Below are positions 17,513-25,750 of a stretch of DNA of 32,239 nucleotides, one piece after another; within the stretch, counting starts at the first letter, position 1; each line of letters opens with the position of its first letter. Below the pieces are notes generated by a model. That model was not told the origin of the DNA, did no database searches, and saw only the letters and a program-made list of their open reading frames with translations. The position numbers were made by a program, and so were the translations under genes. Origin of the DNA: Pseudomonadota bacterium (lineage in GTDB: Bacteria; Desulfobacterota; Desulfarculia; Adiutricales; JAGVGV01); the NCBI GenBank assembly GCA_018830135.1, contig JAHJTB010000149.1, positions 1-32,239 of the forward strand, written 5' to 3'.

Positions 17513-17671
17513 CGTTCCCAAGCTCCGGCTTGGGAACGCATAAAGACCTTGAAGCTCTGCTTCAACACCTTATGTCTTAAGGAACGACCATGGCAAAATG
17601 CAACGCCGTGGCGGAAAAACATGTAAGCTGGAGCTTCCAGGACCGGGTCCCCAAGCTGGAGCTTGGGAACC
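17513..17671. repeat. Cluster of REP-like palindromes, copies 2 and 3
   Basis: Copy 2 is the perfect inverted repeat CGTTCCCAAGC (17513-17523)/GCTTGGGAACG (17528-17538). It is followed by TTGAAGC-TCT-GCTTCAA (17549-17565) and AAGCT-GG-AGCTT (17625-17636). Copy 3 is GGTCCCCAAGCT (17646-17657)/AGCTTGGGAACC (17660-17671), with one mismatch. The cluster fills the 220-base space between hyuA and the hydrolase gene. It shares its core with the element at 1610-1645, 16 kb away. Confidence 0.75.
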
Positions 17672-17693
17672 AGCAATCCTGTTGCCCCGCCCC

Positions 17694-18674
17694 TCACAGC
17701 CCATCAAGCCATTCCTTGACCACCGGCCGGACCTCGGGACCGACCACCACGCCCATATGCGAAACGCCCTCTAGCAGCTCGACCCGGGCTTGCGTGTATT
17801 TCGTAATCTCGGACTCGAACCGGTCCGCCAGAAATGCATCGTCATGGGTCCCGACCACGACCAGCAGCGGTTTTTTGACCGCGGCCAGGTCCTTCTTGTA
17901 GTCGTCCGGCGCAAAGGCCGTATTGAGCCGGTAGGTGTAGCTCAGGGTTTCGGTGCCGTCCCGGACCGCTTCCGGCATGTTGAAGCCGATGACCGGCAGA
18001 TCGTTCAAGGACCGGATTCCGATGTTGTTCAGCATGGACAGACCGATCAGACGGCCGATGTTCGGCTGGGCCCACCCGCCGGAATTGGGTCGCATCGTCG
18101 GCGAGTTGTAATGAAGATAGGGCGACAGCAGCAAAAAGGCGTCGGCCAGGCCTCCGTACCGGCTCCCGGCAAACCGCAGGGCCAGTCCCCCTCCCGACGA
18201 ATGCCCGCCCACGATCAGCCGGGCCCCGGGCTGGTCTTTCCGGATCACGTCGATGAAATCGGCCAGGTCGTCTTCATACTGCCCGATGTAATCCACGTCC
18301 CCCCGCCTCTCGGGCCGGGTCCCGTGTCCCCGCAGGTCCGGTGTGTAGACCCGGGCCAGATTGTTCGTACGGATGTAATCGGCCAAAGGCAGGAGATACC
18401 GGCTGTGCCAGCCCGATCCGTGCAGCAGAACGAGGGCCTTGTCCGAATCCGCCGGGTAGTACCGATAGGCCAGCCGGGCCCCGTCCCGGGCCTGATACGT
18501 CCGGAGTTCGGGCGAGTTGGCGTAGTCGATATGCAGTTCGCTGAAGTCGAGGCCTTTCTGGTCGGGCTCCGGCTTACCGGGTCTCCCGACCAGGATCGAG
18601 ACAAGGGCGATACCGAAGTAAATGACCACGGAAATCGCGACAAATATGAAGGCCTTGTAAATTATGCCGAACAT
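17694..18674 (-). CDS. Membrane-anchored alpha/beta hydrolase
   Basis: 326 residues: an N-terminal membrane helix (about 5-29), then an alpha/beta-hydrolase fold of the lysophospholipase/serine aminopeptidase S33 kind. The nucleophile elbow GHSSG gives S159. HGSGWHS (85-91) is the oxyanion-hole region, D278/D279 in VGTHDD is the likely acid and H306 in GVSHMG the catalytic histidine. A lid region of variable sequence lies at about 190-250. The catalytic domain probably faces the periplasm, but topology is inferred. It is a single gene, with repeats downstream and a 370-base gap upstream. Substrate unknown; lipase, esterase or peptidase activity is possible. Confidence 0.88.
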   Translation of the reverse strand: MFGIIYKAFIFVAISVVIYFGIALVSILVGRPGKPEPDQKGLDFSELHIDYANSPELRTYQARDGARLAYRYYPADSDKALVLLHGSGWHSRYLLPLADYIRTNNLARVYTPDLRGHGTRPERRGDVDYIGQYEDDLADFIDVIRKDQPGARLIVGGHSSGGGLALRFAGSRYGGLADAFLLLSPYLHYNSPTMRPNSGGWAQPNIGRLIGLSMLNNIGIRSLNDLPVIGFNMPEAVRDGTETLSYTYRLNTAFAPDDYKKDLAAVKKPLLVVVGTHDDAFLADRFESEITKYTQARVELLEGVSHMGVVVGPEVRPVVKEWLDGL

Positions 18675-19045
18675 GGATGCTTCCTCCCGGCCGCCCGATT
18701 ACGGGAAAAGGGGGCCATGTTTTCGAGTGGGCATGATCACGTTTTTTAATCACTCCAATTGTTCAGGGAGCGGGAGCCCCGACCGATGCGCTTTTAGTCA
18801 AACTTGCGGAAAACAGTACATTTTTCCATTTCTCAATCATAGTAATCCATGGAATCCCCTGCTGTCAAACGGATATCCCCGGGCCAAAAGCGACGATTGC
18901 GTGACATGATGCTCCACCCCTGGCTATGGACGGCCTCGACCATCATCGATCGGCCCGATGGGAACCTCAACATTGCTATTGAATTGACAAATTCTTTATG
19001 GCACGATTCACCGTCCATCGTTGATTGGTGGCACGGAGGCCTTCG
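18675..19045. other. Divergent intergenic region, hydrolase / caspase-FGE gene
   Basis: This is an AT-richer stretch between divergent genes. No gene or RNA is recognised. TTGACA occurs at 18984-18989, but the sequence 16-18 bases downstream (around GATTCA) is a poor -10 box, so the promoter of the caspase-like gene is uncertain. Confidence 0.4.
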
Positions 19046-20881
19046 ATGCGTCGAGTCGGCTGGATTGGTCTGTTTCCATGGATTGCCGCGGCCTGTCTTT
19101 TTCCCCTCGAAATCATGGCCGCCCCCGAGCGCCGGGTGGCTCTGGTCATCGGCAACGGGGCGTACAAGACCGCGCCGTTGAAAAATCCGGTCAACGACGC
19201 CCGGGACATAGCCACCGCCCTCAAGGAACTCGGCTTCGAGGTCATCCACAAGGAGAACGCCGACAAGCGGGCCATGATCGAGGCCATCGATCTCTTTTAT
19301 GCCCGGCTGGTCAAGGCCGACGTGGGCCTGTTCTTCTTCTCCGGGCACGGGATGCAGGTCAAGGGCCGGAACTTTCTGATTCCCGTGGACGCCCGGGTCC
19401 AGACCGAGACCGACGTGGAGTTCGAATCCGTGGACGCGGGCCGGGTCCTGGGCAAGATGGAGTCCGCCCAGGCCGAAGTCAACATCGTCATCCTGGACGC
19501 CTGCCGCAACAATCCGTTCGCCAGAAGCTTCCGCTCCACCGCCTCCGGTCTGGCTCGCATGGATGCGCCGGCCGGTTCGTTCCTGGCCTTCTCCACGGCG
19601 CCGGGATCGGTGGCCTCGGATGGCGAGGGCCGCAACGGGTTGTTCACCGAACACCTGCTCCGCTATATCAAAACTCCGGGTTTGAAAATCGAAGACGTCA
19701 TGAAACGGGTCCGGGTCGGCGTTTCCCGGGCCACGGACAAAAAACAGATGCCCTGGGACTCATCCTCCCTGATGGGCGACTTTTATTTCGCCTCGACCGG
19801 CCCGGCCGGGGCCGCCTCTTCGACTGTGGCCACCGCTCCTCCGATCCTGCCGCCCAAGCCGGGCAAGGGTCAGGATTCCGGCGCCGGCATCGAAAAGAGC
19901 CGGCAGGCCGAAGCCCAATGGGCGGGCTGGCAGTCACGGATGGAAACCGAGTTCGTAAAGATTCAGGATTTCGACCGGAGCCCGAAGCTGAAGCCGGAGG
20001 AAAAGGCGGCGGCCTGGGCCTCGTTCATCGAGGCTTTCTGGGAAAACAATCCTTTCAGCACCACCGATGACGACCTGCTGTCCAAGGCCCGGGCAAGGTG
20101 GGACTACTGGAAAAACAATAAAGATGCCGGCCAGACGGCCATGGCCGCTCCGCCTTCCGGAGGCGAGCCGACTCATAGGAATTCCATCGGCATGAACTTC
20201 GTGTTGATTCCCGCCGGCTCGTTCTTGATGGGCAGCCCGCCGGACGAACCGGACCGGAAAGATGATGAGACCCGGCACCCGGTGACGATTTCCCGGTCCT
20301 TTTACCTTCAGGCCACGGAGGTGACCCAGGGCCAGTGGCAGGCGGTCATGGGCAATAATCCTTCTCAAAACAGCACGTGCGGAAACGACTGCCCGGTGGA
20401 AAACATCTCCTGGGACGATGCCCGGGATTTCATCGCCCGTCTGAACGCCAAGGAAGGTACGAACGCATATCGCCTGCCCACCGAGGCGGAGTGGGAGTAT
20501 GCCTGCCGGGCGGGTTCGAAAACGGCTTTTTCCTGGGGCGGGCAGGCGGACTGTTCCAAGGCCAATTACGGCCTTGGATACAGCGGCGAGTGCAAGGGAA
20601 CCAACCCGGGCCATACGATGAAGGTCGGCCTCTTTCCGCCGAACGCCTGGGGTCTGTATGACATGCACGGCAACGTCTGGGAGTGGTGCGCGGACTGGTA
20701 CGGGGCCTACCCATCGAGCCCCGCGACCGACCCGACCGGTCCGGCAATGGGCTCCTTCCGGGTCTTCCGCGGCGGCGGCTGGGGCCGCGACGCCGCCTAC
20801 TGCCGGGCCGCGCTTCGAGGCCGCCGCGGCCCGATCGTCCGCAACGTCGGCCTGGGCCTCCGCCTGGCCCGGACGCCATAG
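19046..20881 (+). CDS. Secreted caspase-like peptidase fused to FGE/sulfatase-modifying-type domain
   Basis: 611 residues. A signal peptide (about 1-26, ending EIMAA) precedes a peptidase C14-like domain (30-250) with H101 in FFFSGHG and C153 in ILDACRNNPF, the His-Cys dyad of caspase/metacaspase proteins. A linker (250-370) follows, then an FGE-sulfatase/C-type-lectin-like domain (about 378-611): MNFVLIPAGSFLMG, EVTQGQW, CPVENISWDDA, RLPTEAEWEYACRAG, WGLYDMHGNVWEW, RGGGW and a final LRLARTP. ATG 19046 is chosen for the GGAGG upstream and the immediate signal peptide. Catalytic FGE cysteines cannot be confirmed, so the domain may bind ligand rather than modify sulfatases. The C-terminal end resembles the variable region of diversity-generating retroelement targets. 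The gene stands alone. Confidence 0.92.
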   Translation: MRRVGWIGLFPWIAAACLFPLEIMAAPERRVALVIGNGAYKTAPLKNPVNDARDIATALKELGFEVIHKENADKRAMIEAIDLFYARLVKADVGLFFFSGHGMQVKGRNFLIPVDARVQTETDVEFESVDAGRVLGKMESAQAEVNIVILDACRNNPFARSFRSTASGLARMDAPAGSFLAFSTAPGSVASDGEGRNGLFTEHLLRYIKTPGLKIEDVMKRVRVGVSRATDKKQMPWDSSSLMGDFYFASTGPAGAASSTVATAPPILPPKPGKGQDSGAGIEKSRQAEAQWAGWQSRMETEFVKIQDFDRSPKLKPEEKAAAWASFIEAFWENNPFSTTDDDLLSKARARWDYWKNNKDAGQTAMAAPPSGGEPTHRNSIGMNFVLIPAGSFLMGSPPDEPDRKDDETRHPVTISRSFYLQATEVTQGQWQAVMGNNPSQNSTCGNDCPVENISWDDARDFIARLNAKEGTNAYRLPTEAEWEYACRAGSKTAFSWGGQADCSKANYGLGYSGECKGTNPGHTMKVGLFPPNAWGLYDMHGNVWEWCADWYGAYPSSPATDPTGPAMGSFRVFRGGGWGRDAAYCRAALRGRRGPIVRNVGLGLRLARTP

Positions 20882-20935
20882 CCCGGTTTTTCGGACGAAT
20901 CCCCTTCAACCCTACGCCAGGGCTTGAAAAAGTGC

Positions 20936-20965
20936 TTGACACCGCCGGGCGGGCCCGGCTATATT
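20936..20965 (+). promoter_or_regulatory. Sigma70-type promoter, TTGACA-18-TATATT
   Basis: TTGACA (20936-20941), an 18-base GC-rich spacer and TATATT (20960-20965) lie 40 bases before the small membrane-protein gene, just after the stop of the caspase-FGE gene. The match is nearly perfect, so the small gene should be strongly expressed on its own transcript. Confidence 0.7.
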
Positions 20966-21004
20966 TTCAGGTGTTGAAAGTCTTGAAACCGCGAGGAAGG
21001 ATGT

Positions 21005-21166
21005 ATGCTGCCCATCGTATTTGAATGGCATTGGGACGCGGGCCGGATGGTATTCATGGGCCTGCTTTATTTCGCCCTGGGAATTATCAGCCTGGGCCTG
21101 CTGGTGGCCTTCCTGAAAACCCTGCTCGATATCTATACCGGCGCTCCCACCGAGGAGCATCACTAG
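21005..21166 (+). CDS. 53-residue single-pass membrane protein
   Basis: ATG 21005 to TAG 21166 encodes MLPIVFEWHWDAGRMVFMGL, then YFALGIISLGLLVAFLKTLL and a polar tail ending TEEHH. One transmembrane helix spans about residues 15-41, with a Trp/His-rich N-terminus and an acidic, His-ended C-terminus. GAGGAAGG lies just ahead, a strong promoter (20936-20965) precedes it, and a bidirectional terminator follows, so it forms a complete monocistronic unit. It converges on the qrc operon. No family is recognised. It could be an accessory subunit of a respiratory complex, but that is inference from position and size. Confidence 0.75.
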   Translation: MLPIVFEWHWDAGRMVFMGLLYFALGIISLGLLVAFLKTLLDIYTGAPTEEHH

Positions 21167-21186
21167 CCTTCATTCGATCCTTTGGA

Positions 21187-21230
21187 AATTAAAAACCCCC
21201 GCCGGTCCGGCCGACGGGGGTTTTTTAATT
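21187..21230. terminator. Bidirectional rho-independent terminator
   Basis: CCCCCG (21196-21201) pairs with CGGGGG (21215-21220), extended by CGG/CCG around a short loop. The stem is preceded by AAAAA and followed by TTTTTT, so it works in both directions: it ends the small membrane-protein transcript (+) and the qrc transcript (-). A second hairpin, CGGGGGCC (21237-21244)/GGCCCCCG (21250-21257), follows toward qrcD. Confidence 0.88.
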
Positions 21231-21263
21231 GGACCGCGGGGGCCTCGACGGCCCCCGGTGTCG

Positions 21264-22493
21264 TCAGGAGTTGAGTTCCTTTTCGTGGGGAAACACGGGC
21301 AGGTACCGGTAGGCCATGCCGATGATCAGTCCGCCGTAACCGATGACGGCCAGGGCGATGGACGTTTCCGGCCAGGTGGGCATGTAGCTCAGGAACTTTT
21401 CGAAGGGCAGGACCGGAATGCCCAGGGTGACCACGGTCACCACGAACCGGTTCATGACGATGCCGGCGCAGTTGAGCACGCAGGCGAACATCAGGGCCGG
21501 CGTGCTTTCCCGCACGGCTTTTATGTTCAGCAGAATGGCCGGGACCACGCCCAGGAAGCCCACCTCGAGGAACAGGGTCCAGGCCCCGTACGGTCCGTCG
21601 CGGTAGAAATCGGTCACTCTGAATCCGGAATCGGCCGCCACGCCGCTGACCCAGAACCAGGTGTCGATGATTTTGAGGATGACGTAAAGGGCCAGGAGCC
21701 GGCCGGCGATCTTGGCCAGCAGTTCCTTGGCCTCCGGCCGGACCAGTTTCTTGCGCCCGACCTTTTCCAGCAGGGTGGCGATCATCAGGGTCAGGCAGGG
21801 ACCCGAGGCCATGGCCGAGAGGATGAACAGGAAGAAGGTCGTCGGCCAGATGGCGAACATGTACCGGGCCGCGAAGGGCCGGGCGTACATAACGCCGTAC
21901 ATGCCGCCCAGGGAGCCTTGATGGAAAAAGGACAGGAAGGCGCCCGTGGCCGCGAAGACGAACATGATCTCATGCAGGTTGTGGGCGAAGAAGTGGAACT
22001 CGGGCACCTTGTTGAGCTGCCGGTTTTCCAAAATGTTGGGCAGAAACTCGATGGTCAGGACCATGAGGTAGCAGGTGATGCAGAAGGACACCTCGGTCAG
22101 CATCGAGTGGACGTTGGCGTGCCAGAAGATGAACCATCCCCGGAGCGGCTGCCCGATGTCGATCCCCAGCATGCCCACCGCGCCCGAGTAGCAGATGAAG
22201 CCGATGATCACGGCCAGGTTGATGATGGATTTGAGTTCCTTGCGGCCCACGACATAGGTCAGAAAGCCTGTGAAAAAGGCCCCCGCCCCCAGCGCGATGA
22301 CCGAGAGGTCGAAGACGATCCACACGCCGAAGGCGTAGTAGTCGTTCATGCCGGTCTGGTTGAGGCCCACGATGAGACAGATGGCGGCTCCCAGCCCGCC
22401 CAAGCCCAGCAAGGCCAGCCAGGGCAGCATCCAGAGCCAGAAGGTCGCCGTCGAGGTCCTCTGAAGTCCTTCCGGGATCAGTTCCCGTTCCAT
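21264..22493 (-). CDS. qrcD: Qrc complex membrane subunit QrcD (NrfD/PsrC family)
   Basis: A 409-residue integral membrane protein with about ten helices, of the NrfD/PsrC family that binds menaquinone. It begins with a short cytoplasmic tail and TM1 near 18-42; conserved-looking polar spots inside helices include the H-A-N-V-H-S segment and HNLHEIMF. In Qrc it reduces menaquinone with electrons arriving from the periplasmic subunits. It is last in the qrcA-B-C-D order, 12 bases after qrcC, with GAGGTGGG before the ATG, and ends just before the bidirectional terminator. NrfD-like subunits occur in other complexes (Act, Psr, Hme/Dsr); the assignment rests on the four-gene context. Confidence 0.9.
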   Translation of the reverse strand: MERELIPEGLQRTSTATFWLWMLPWLALLGLGGLGAAICLIVGLNQTGMNDYYAFGVWIVFDLSVIALGAGAFFTGFLTYVVGRKELKSIINLAVIIGFICYSGAVGMLGIDIGQPLRGWFIFWHANVHSMLTEVSFCITCYLMVLTIEFLPNILENRQLNKVPEFHFFAHNLHEIMFVFAATGAFLSFFHQGSLGGMYGVMYARPFAARYMFAIWPTTFFLFILSAMASGPCLTLMIATLLEKVGRKKLVRPEAKELLAKIAGRLLALYVILKIIDTWFWVSGVAADSGFRVTDFYRDGPYGAWTLFLEVGFLGVVPAILLNIKAVRESTPALMFACVLNCAGIVMNRFVVTVVTLGIPVLPFEKFLSYMPTWPETSIALAVIGYGGLIIGMAYRYLPVFPHEKELNS

Positions 22494-22505
22494 ATGCCCA
22501 CCTCG

Positions 22506-23300
22506 TTAATAACCCGTGCCCTTGGGCACTTCGAGATAGTTGTCCGCCTTGGTCCGAACCCATTTCTCCCGGGACAGATAGTAGACCTTGGGTTCGGTCT
22601 TCAGTCTCTCGAGGAGTCTGAATGCGTCGGCGCTTCGTTCCTTGAGCAGTTGGTGCACCCGATGCCCGGGATTGTTCAGGTCGCCGAAGGTGATGGCCCC
22701 GGCCGGGCAGGCCTGGGTGCAGGAGGTCTGGTAGTACTCCTCCGGAATCTCATGCTTGCCTTCGGCGTACGACCGTTCCTTGGCCGCCATGAGCCGGTGG
22801 TGGCAGAAGGTGCACTTTTCCACTACGCCCCGCATGCGGGGGGCCACGTCGGGATTGATGGCCGGCGTCATCTGCTGGACGTGGTTTTTGTACAGCGGCC
22901 ACGGGTCGTACCAGTTGAAGTACCGGGCGTGGTAGGGGCAGGCCGCCACGCAGTACCGGCAGCCGATGCAGCGCGTGGTGATCTGGCTGACGATGCCCCC
23001 GACTTCGTCCTTGGTCGTGGCCGTGGGCGGGCAGACCGAGACGCAGGGCGGATGGTGGGCGTCGCAGTGCATGCACGGCCGGGGGATGTAGGAGACCTTG
23101 GTGTTGGGGTAAGGCGCTCCGTTTTCGATGCGATAGACCCGAAGCCAGGTGATGGATCGGACCTTGTCGCTTTCATCCTCCAGGACGTAGATGTTGTTTT
23201 CGGTCATGCAGGCCACTGAACAAGTCCCGCAACCGGTGCACTTGTCCAGGTCGATGACCATGCCGTATTTGATGCCTGATGCATGGGGTTGCGAACTCAT
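22506..23300 (-). CDS. qrcC: Qrc complex iron-sulfur subunit QrcC
   Basis: A 264-residue ferredoxin-like protein with 16 cysteines in four cluster motifs: C21/24/27/31, C76/79/86/90, C111/114/117/121 and C163/166/194/198. It resembles the Fe-S subunits of the molybdopterin oxidoreductase family (PsrB, NrfC, DmsB). It has no leader of its own, so it is probably exported bound to QrcB or exposed at the membrane as in related complexes. It carries electrons toward QrcD. The gene starts 8 bases after qrcB ends, with GAGGTAG as the ribosome-binding site. Confidence 0.92.
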   Translation of the reverse strand: MSSQPHASGIKYGMVIDLDKCTGCGTCSVACMTENNIYVLEDESDKVRSITWLRVYRIENGAPYPNTKVSYIPRPCMHCDAHHPPCVSVCPPTATTKDEVGGIVSQITTRCIGCRYCVAACPYHARYFNWYDPWPLYKNHVQQMTPAINPDVAPRMRGVVEKCTFCHHRLMAAKERSYAEGKHEIPEEYYQTSCTQACPAGAITFGDLNNPGHRVHQLLKERSADAFRLLERLKTEPKVYYLSREKWVRTKADNYLEVPKGTGY

Positions 23301-23308
23301 CGGCTACC

Positions 23309-25726
23309 TCACACCTTGGTCAAGTTGGCCCGGGTGGCCCACCAGAGCGCCTGTCCGGACAGCGGATCGGTCCAACCTTCGACGATCTCCATCGGATTGA
23401 CCCCTTTGCCTCTCAGATAATGGCCGTAACCGATGTGGCCCAGCCCGATCGGGGCGAAGACCGTGTCCGGCCGGGCCCCGTCATACAAGTAAACACGGAC
23501 CATGAGCCGGCCCTTGCGGGTGGCCAGCCAGGCCCGTTCGCCGTTTTTCAGATGCCTGGCCGCGGCGGTCTGCGGATTGATCTCCACGACCAGGTCGTTT
23601 TCCTTCAAAGTCAGGTCTTCGAGCAGTTTGGTCAGGTACGGGGCGTTGCCCGCCGGGCTGGTGACCAGCTTGAACTGCTCGACCGGCACCAGCAGAAGCG
23701 GGAAGGCCTTTTCGTCGGCCTCGGGCACGCCCGGCTCGTAATGCGGCATGAAGATCATTTCCGGTCCGCCTTCGACTCCCAGCGCGGACGCGGCCCCCCG
23801 GCCCTTCTTCTTCAGCCAGGTGGAATAGGCGTCCTTCAGGGTCTGGCTGACGAACTCGAACCTGGACGAAGGCGTCTGGAAGGCCCCTTCGTACCCGCCG
23901 AACTCGAAGGCCGGATCGTACCAGAACACGCCCCTGGACAGGGCCTTGAGGAAGGCGCCTTCGTCGCCAAAGGTCCTGCCCTTGGCCGAAGCGCCGAAGC
24001 CTGAAGCCGGGCCTTCGGGTCCGGCCACCAGGCCCCGCCCCGAAGCGAACAGGCCGGCGGCCGTCCTGGCGATCATCTCCTTGTGGTTCTTGAAAGGCAT
24101 GGCCGCCTGCACCGGGCCGCCCACGGCCTTGGCCAGCCCGATGTAAATGTCGCCGATGGGCCGGGCATCCACCGAAGGCTTGTCAAAGACCGGACCCGCG
24201 CTGCCGAAAAGCGGATAAGGCAGGGTCGGCGGATTAATCACGTCGACCGGGCCGTCGAAGTTCGAGGTTTCCGGCAGGACCAGGTCGGCCTGAATGCTGG
24301 TGTCGTCGGCCTGACCGGACAGGGTGACCACCAGGGGGATTTTGTCCAGGGCCGCCCGGAACTCGCCCGGGTCCACGCCCAGGAAGGCCGGGTTGGCCTG
24401 GTCGATGATCAGCACGTTGACCGGGTAGTACCGGCCCTCGTTGATGGACTGGACCAGGTTCCGGACCAGCCCGCCGGAAACCGGATGCCGGTCCGTACCG
24501 GCCAAGTCCAGGCGGGTGAAGGCCAGTTGGGTCTTGGCCTGGTCGTCGAGTTCGAGGTCCGGCCAGGGGGCCAGGGGCAGGTCCTTGCGCAGGATGACCC
24601 CGCCCGGCTTGTTGATGTTGCCGACCAGGGCGTTGAGGCTCTGCACAGCCATCATTTCATAGACCGAGGTCGGCACCCCGCCCTTGCCCTTGCCGGCCAG
24701 GGCCAGCGGGGCCTTGGACTTGGCAAAGGCCAAGGCCAGTTCTTCGATGACCTCTCCGGGCACGCCGGTCATGCGTGCCGCGTCCCGCGGGCCGTACTCC
24801 TTGAGAACCATGTCCTTGAAGGCCTCGAAGCCCTCGGTCATGGCGCCGACGAAGCGCTGGTCGTACAGGTTCTTGCGGATGATGACGTTGGCCATTCCCA
24901 GGGCCAGGGCCGCTTCGGCGCCCGGCGCAATGGCCACCCACCGGTCGGCCTTGGAGGCGGTCAGGGAGGCCCGGGGTTCGATCTGGACCAGCCGGGTCTT
25001 GCCCGAGGCCCTCCAGCCGCTATAGGCCTGGATGGAGCGGACCGGCGAGCCCCAGCCTTCGATGATCTGGCAGCCGAAGCTGAGGACCAGGGCCGCGTTT
25101 TCGAGGTCGTAGCCCACGGCGCCGGGGCGGCCGAACTGGGCCATTTCCGCGATCTCGGCCGATGCGGCCTGAGAGGGCATTTCGGTCAGGTTGGGCGAAC
25201 CGTACGCGGTCATGAAGCGCTGGGCCAGGTTCTTGGCCAGGCTGTTCCGGCGGCCGCTGACCATGACCACGGTGTGGGCCTGGCCCTGGCCGCGCAGTTC
25301 GGCCAGCCGGCCGCCCACCGCCTTGAGAGCCTCGTCCCAGGATACCTTGGCGTACGCGCCCGAGCCCCGGGACCCGATCCGTTTGAGCGGACTCTGGAAC
25401 CGGGACAGGCTGTACTGGTACTGCGGACCGGCCGCGCCCACGGGGCAGACGCCGCCCTGGTTGACCGGCGCCGATTCCAGACCCTCGACCTTGACCGAGG
25501 CGCTGGCATCCACCGTCCGGACCTTGATCCCGCAGCCGCCGGGGCAGAGATTGCAGACCGTGTGGGCGTATGTAATCTCGGGAAAGCGGGTCAGCTTGGG
25601 CACCCAGGGCCAGTTCTGGGTCCAGATGGCGGAGTCGTCTATGAGTTTCCAGGGGAGCGGCGTCAGATGGATTCCGGCCACGGCCCCCACGGCGAATTTG
25701 ATAAAATTTCTTCGGTCCAGCTTCAT
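23309..25726 (-). CDS. qrcB: Qrc complex molybdopterin-oxidoreductase-like subunit QrcB
   Basis: An 805-residue homologue of molybdopterin oxidoreductases. It starts with a twin-arginine-like leader (DRRNFIKFAVGAVAG) and has a [4Fe-4S] set C58/C61/C65/C94. Where active enzymes usually have a Cys, Ser or selenocysteine metal ligand, shortly after GSPN (175-178), no Cys is present. This fits the known view that QrcB has lost molybdenum cofactor function and works as an electron-carrying scaffold. It lies between qrcA and qrcC and should be exported by the Tat system, for which tatA is encoded just upstream of the operon. A related alternative-complex-III subunit is less likely, because the four-gene order matches qrcABCD. 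Confidence 0.92.
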   Translation of the reverse strand: MKLDRRNFIKFAVGAVAGIHLTPLPWKLIDDSAIWTQNWPWVPKLTRFPEITYAHTVCNLCPGGCGIKVRTVDASASVKVEGLESAPVNQGGVCPVGAAGPQYQYSLSRFQSPLKRIGSRGSGAYAKVSWDEALKAVGGRLAELRGQGQAHTVVMVSGRRNSLAKNLAQRFMTAYGSPNLTEMPSQAASAEIAEMAQFGRPGAVGYDLENAALVLSFGCQIIEGWGSPVRSIQAYSGWRASGKTRLVQIEPRASLTASKADRWVAIAPGAEAALALGMANVIIRKNLYDQRFVGAMTEGFEAFKDMVLKEYGPRDAARMTGVPGEVIEELALAFAKSKAPLALAGKGKGGVPTSVYEMMAVQSLNALVGNINKPGGVILRKDLPLAPWPDLELDDQAKTQLAFTRLDLAGTDRHPVSGGLVRNLVQSINEGRYYPVNVLIIDQANPAFLGVDPGEFRAALDKIPLVVTLSGQADDTSIQADLVLPETSNFDGPVDVINPPTLPYPLFGSAGPVFDKPSVDARPIGDIYIGLAKAVGGPVQAAMPFKNHKEMIARTAAGLFASGRGLVAGPEGPASGFGASAKGRTFGDEGAFLKALSRGVFWYDPAFEFGGYEGAFQTPSSRFEFVSQTLKDAYSTWLKKKGRGAASALGVEGGPEMIFMPHYEPGVPEADEKAFPLLLVPVEQFKLVTSPAGNAPYLTKLLEDLTLKENDLVVEINPQTAAARHLKNGERAWLATRKGRLMVRVYLYDGARPDTVFAPIGLGHIGYGHYLRGKGVNPMEIVEGWTDPLSGQALWWATRANLTKV

Positions 25727-25750
25727 CTTCGCACCCTCTTTTCGGCCCGG

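Noticed and set aside
17470..17697. Short minus-strand frame giving a protein with 'SQAGAWERS' and 'PKLQLG'
   Set aside because: This is the translation of the GGTTCCCAAGCT palindromes, a common artefact, not a gene.
18984..19012. TTGACA as promoter of the caspase-FGE gene
   Set aside because: No acceptable -10 box at 16-18 bases downstream.
20882..21004. Template repeat of a diversity-generating retroelement just after the caspase-FGE gene
   Set aside because: The stretch does not resemble the end of the gene; it holds a promoter instead.
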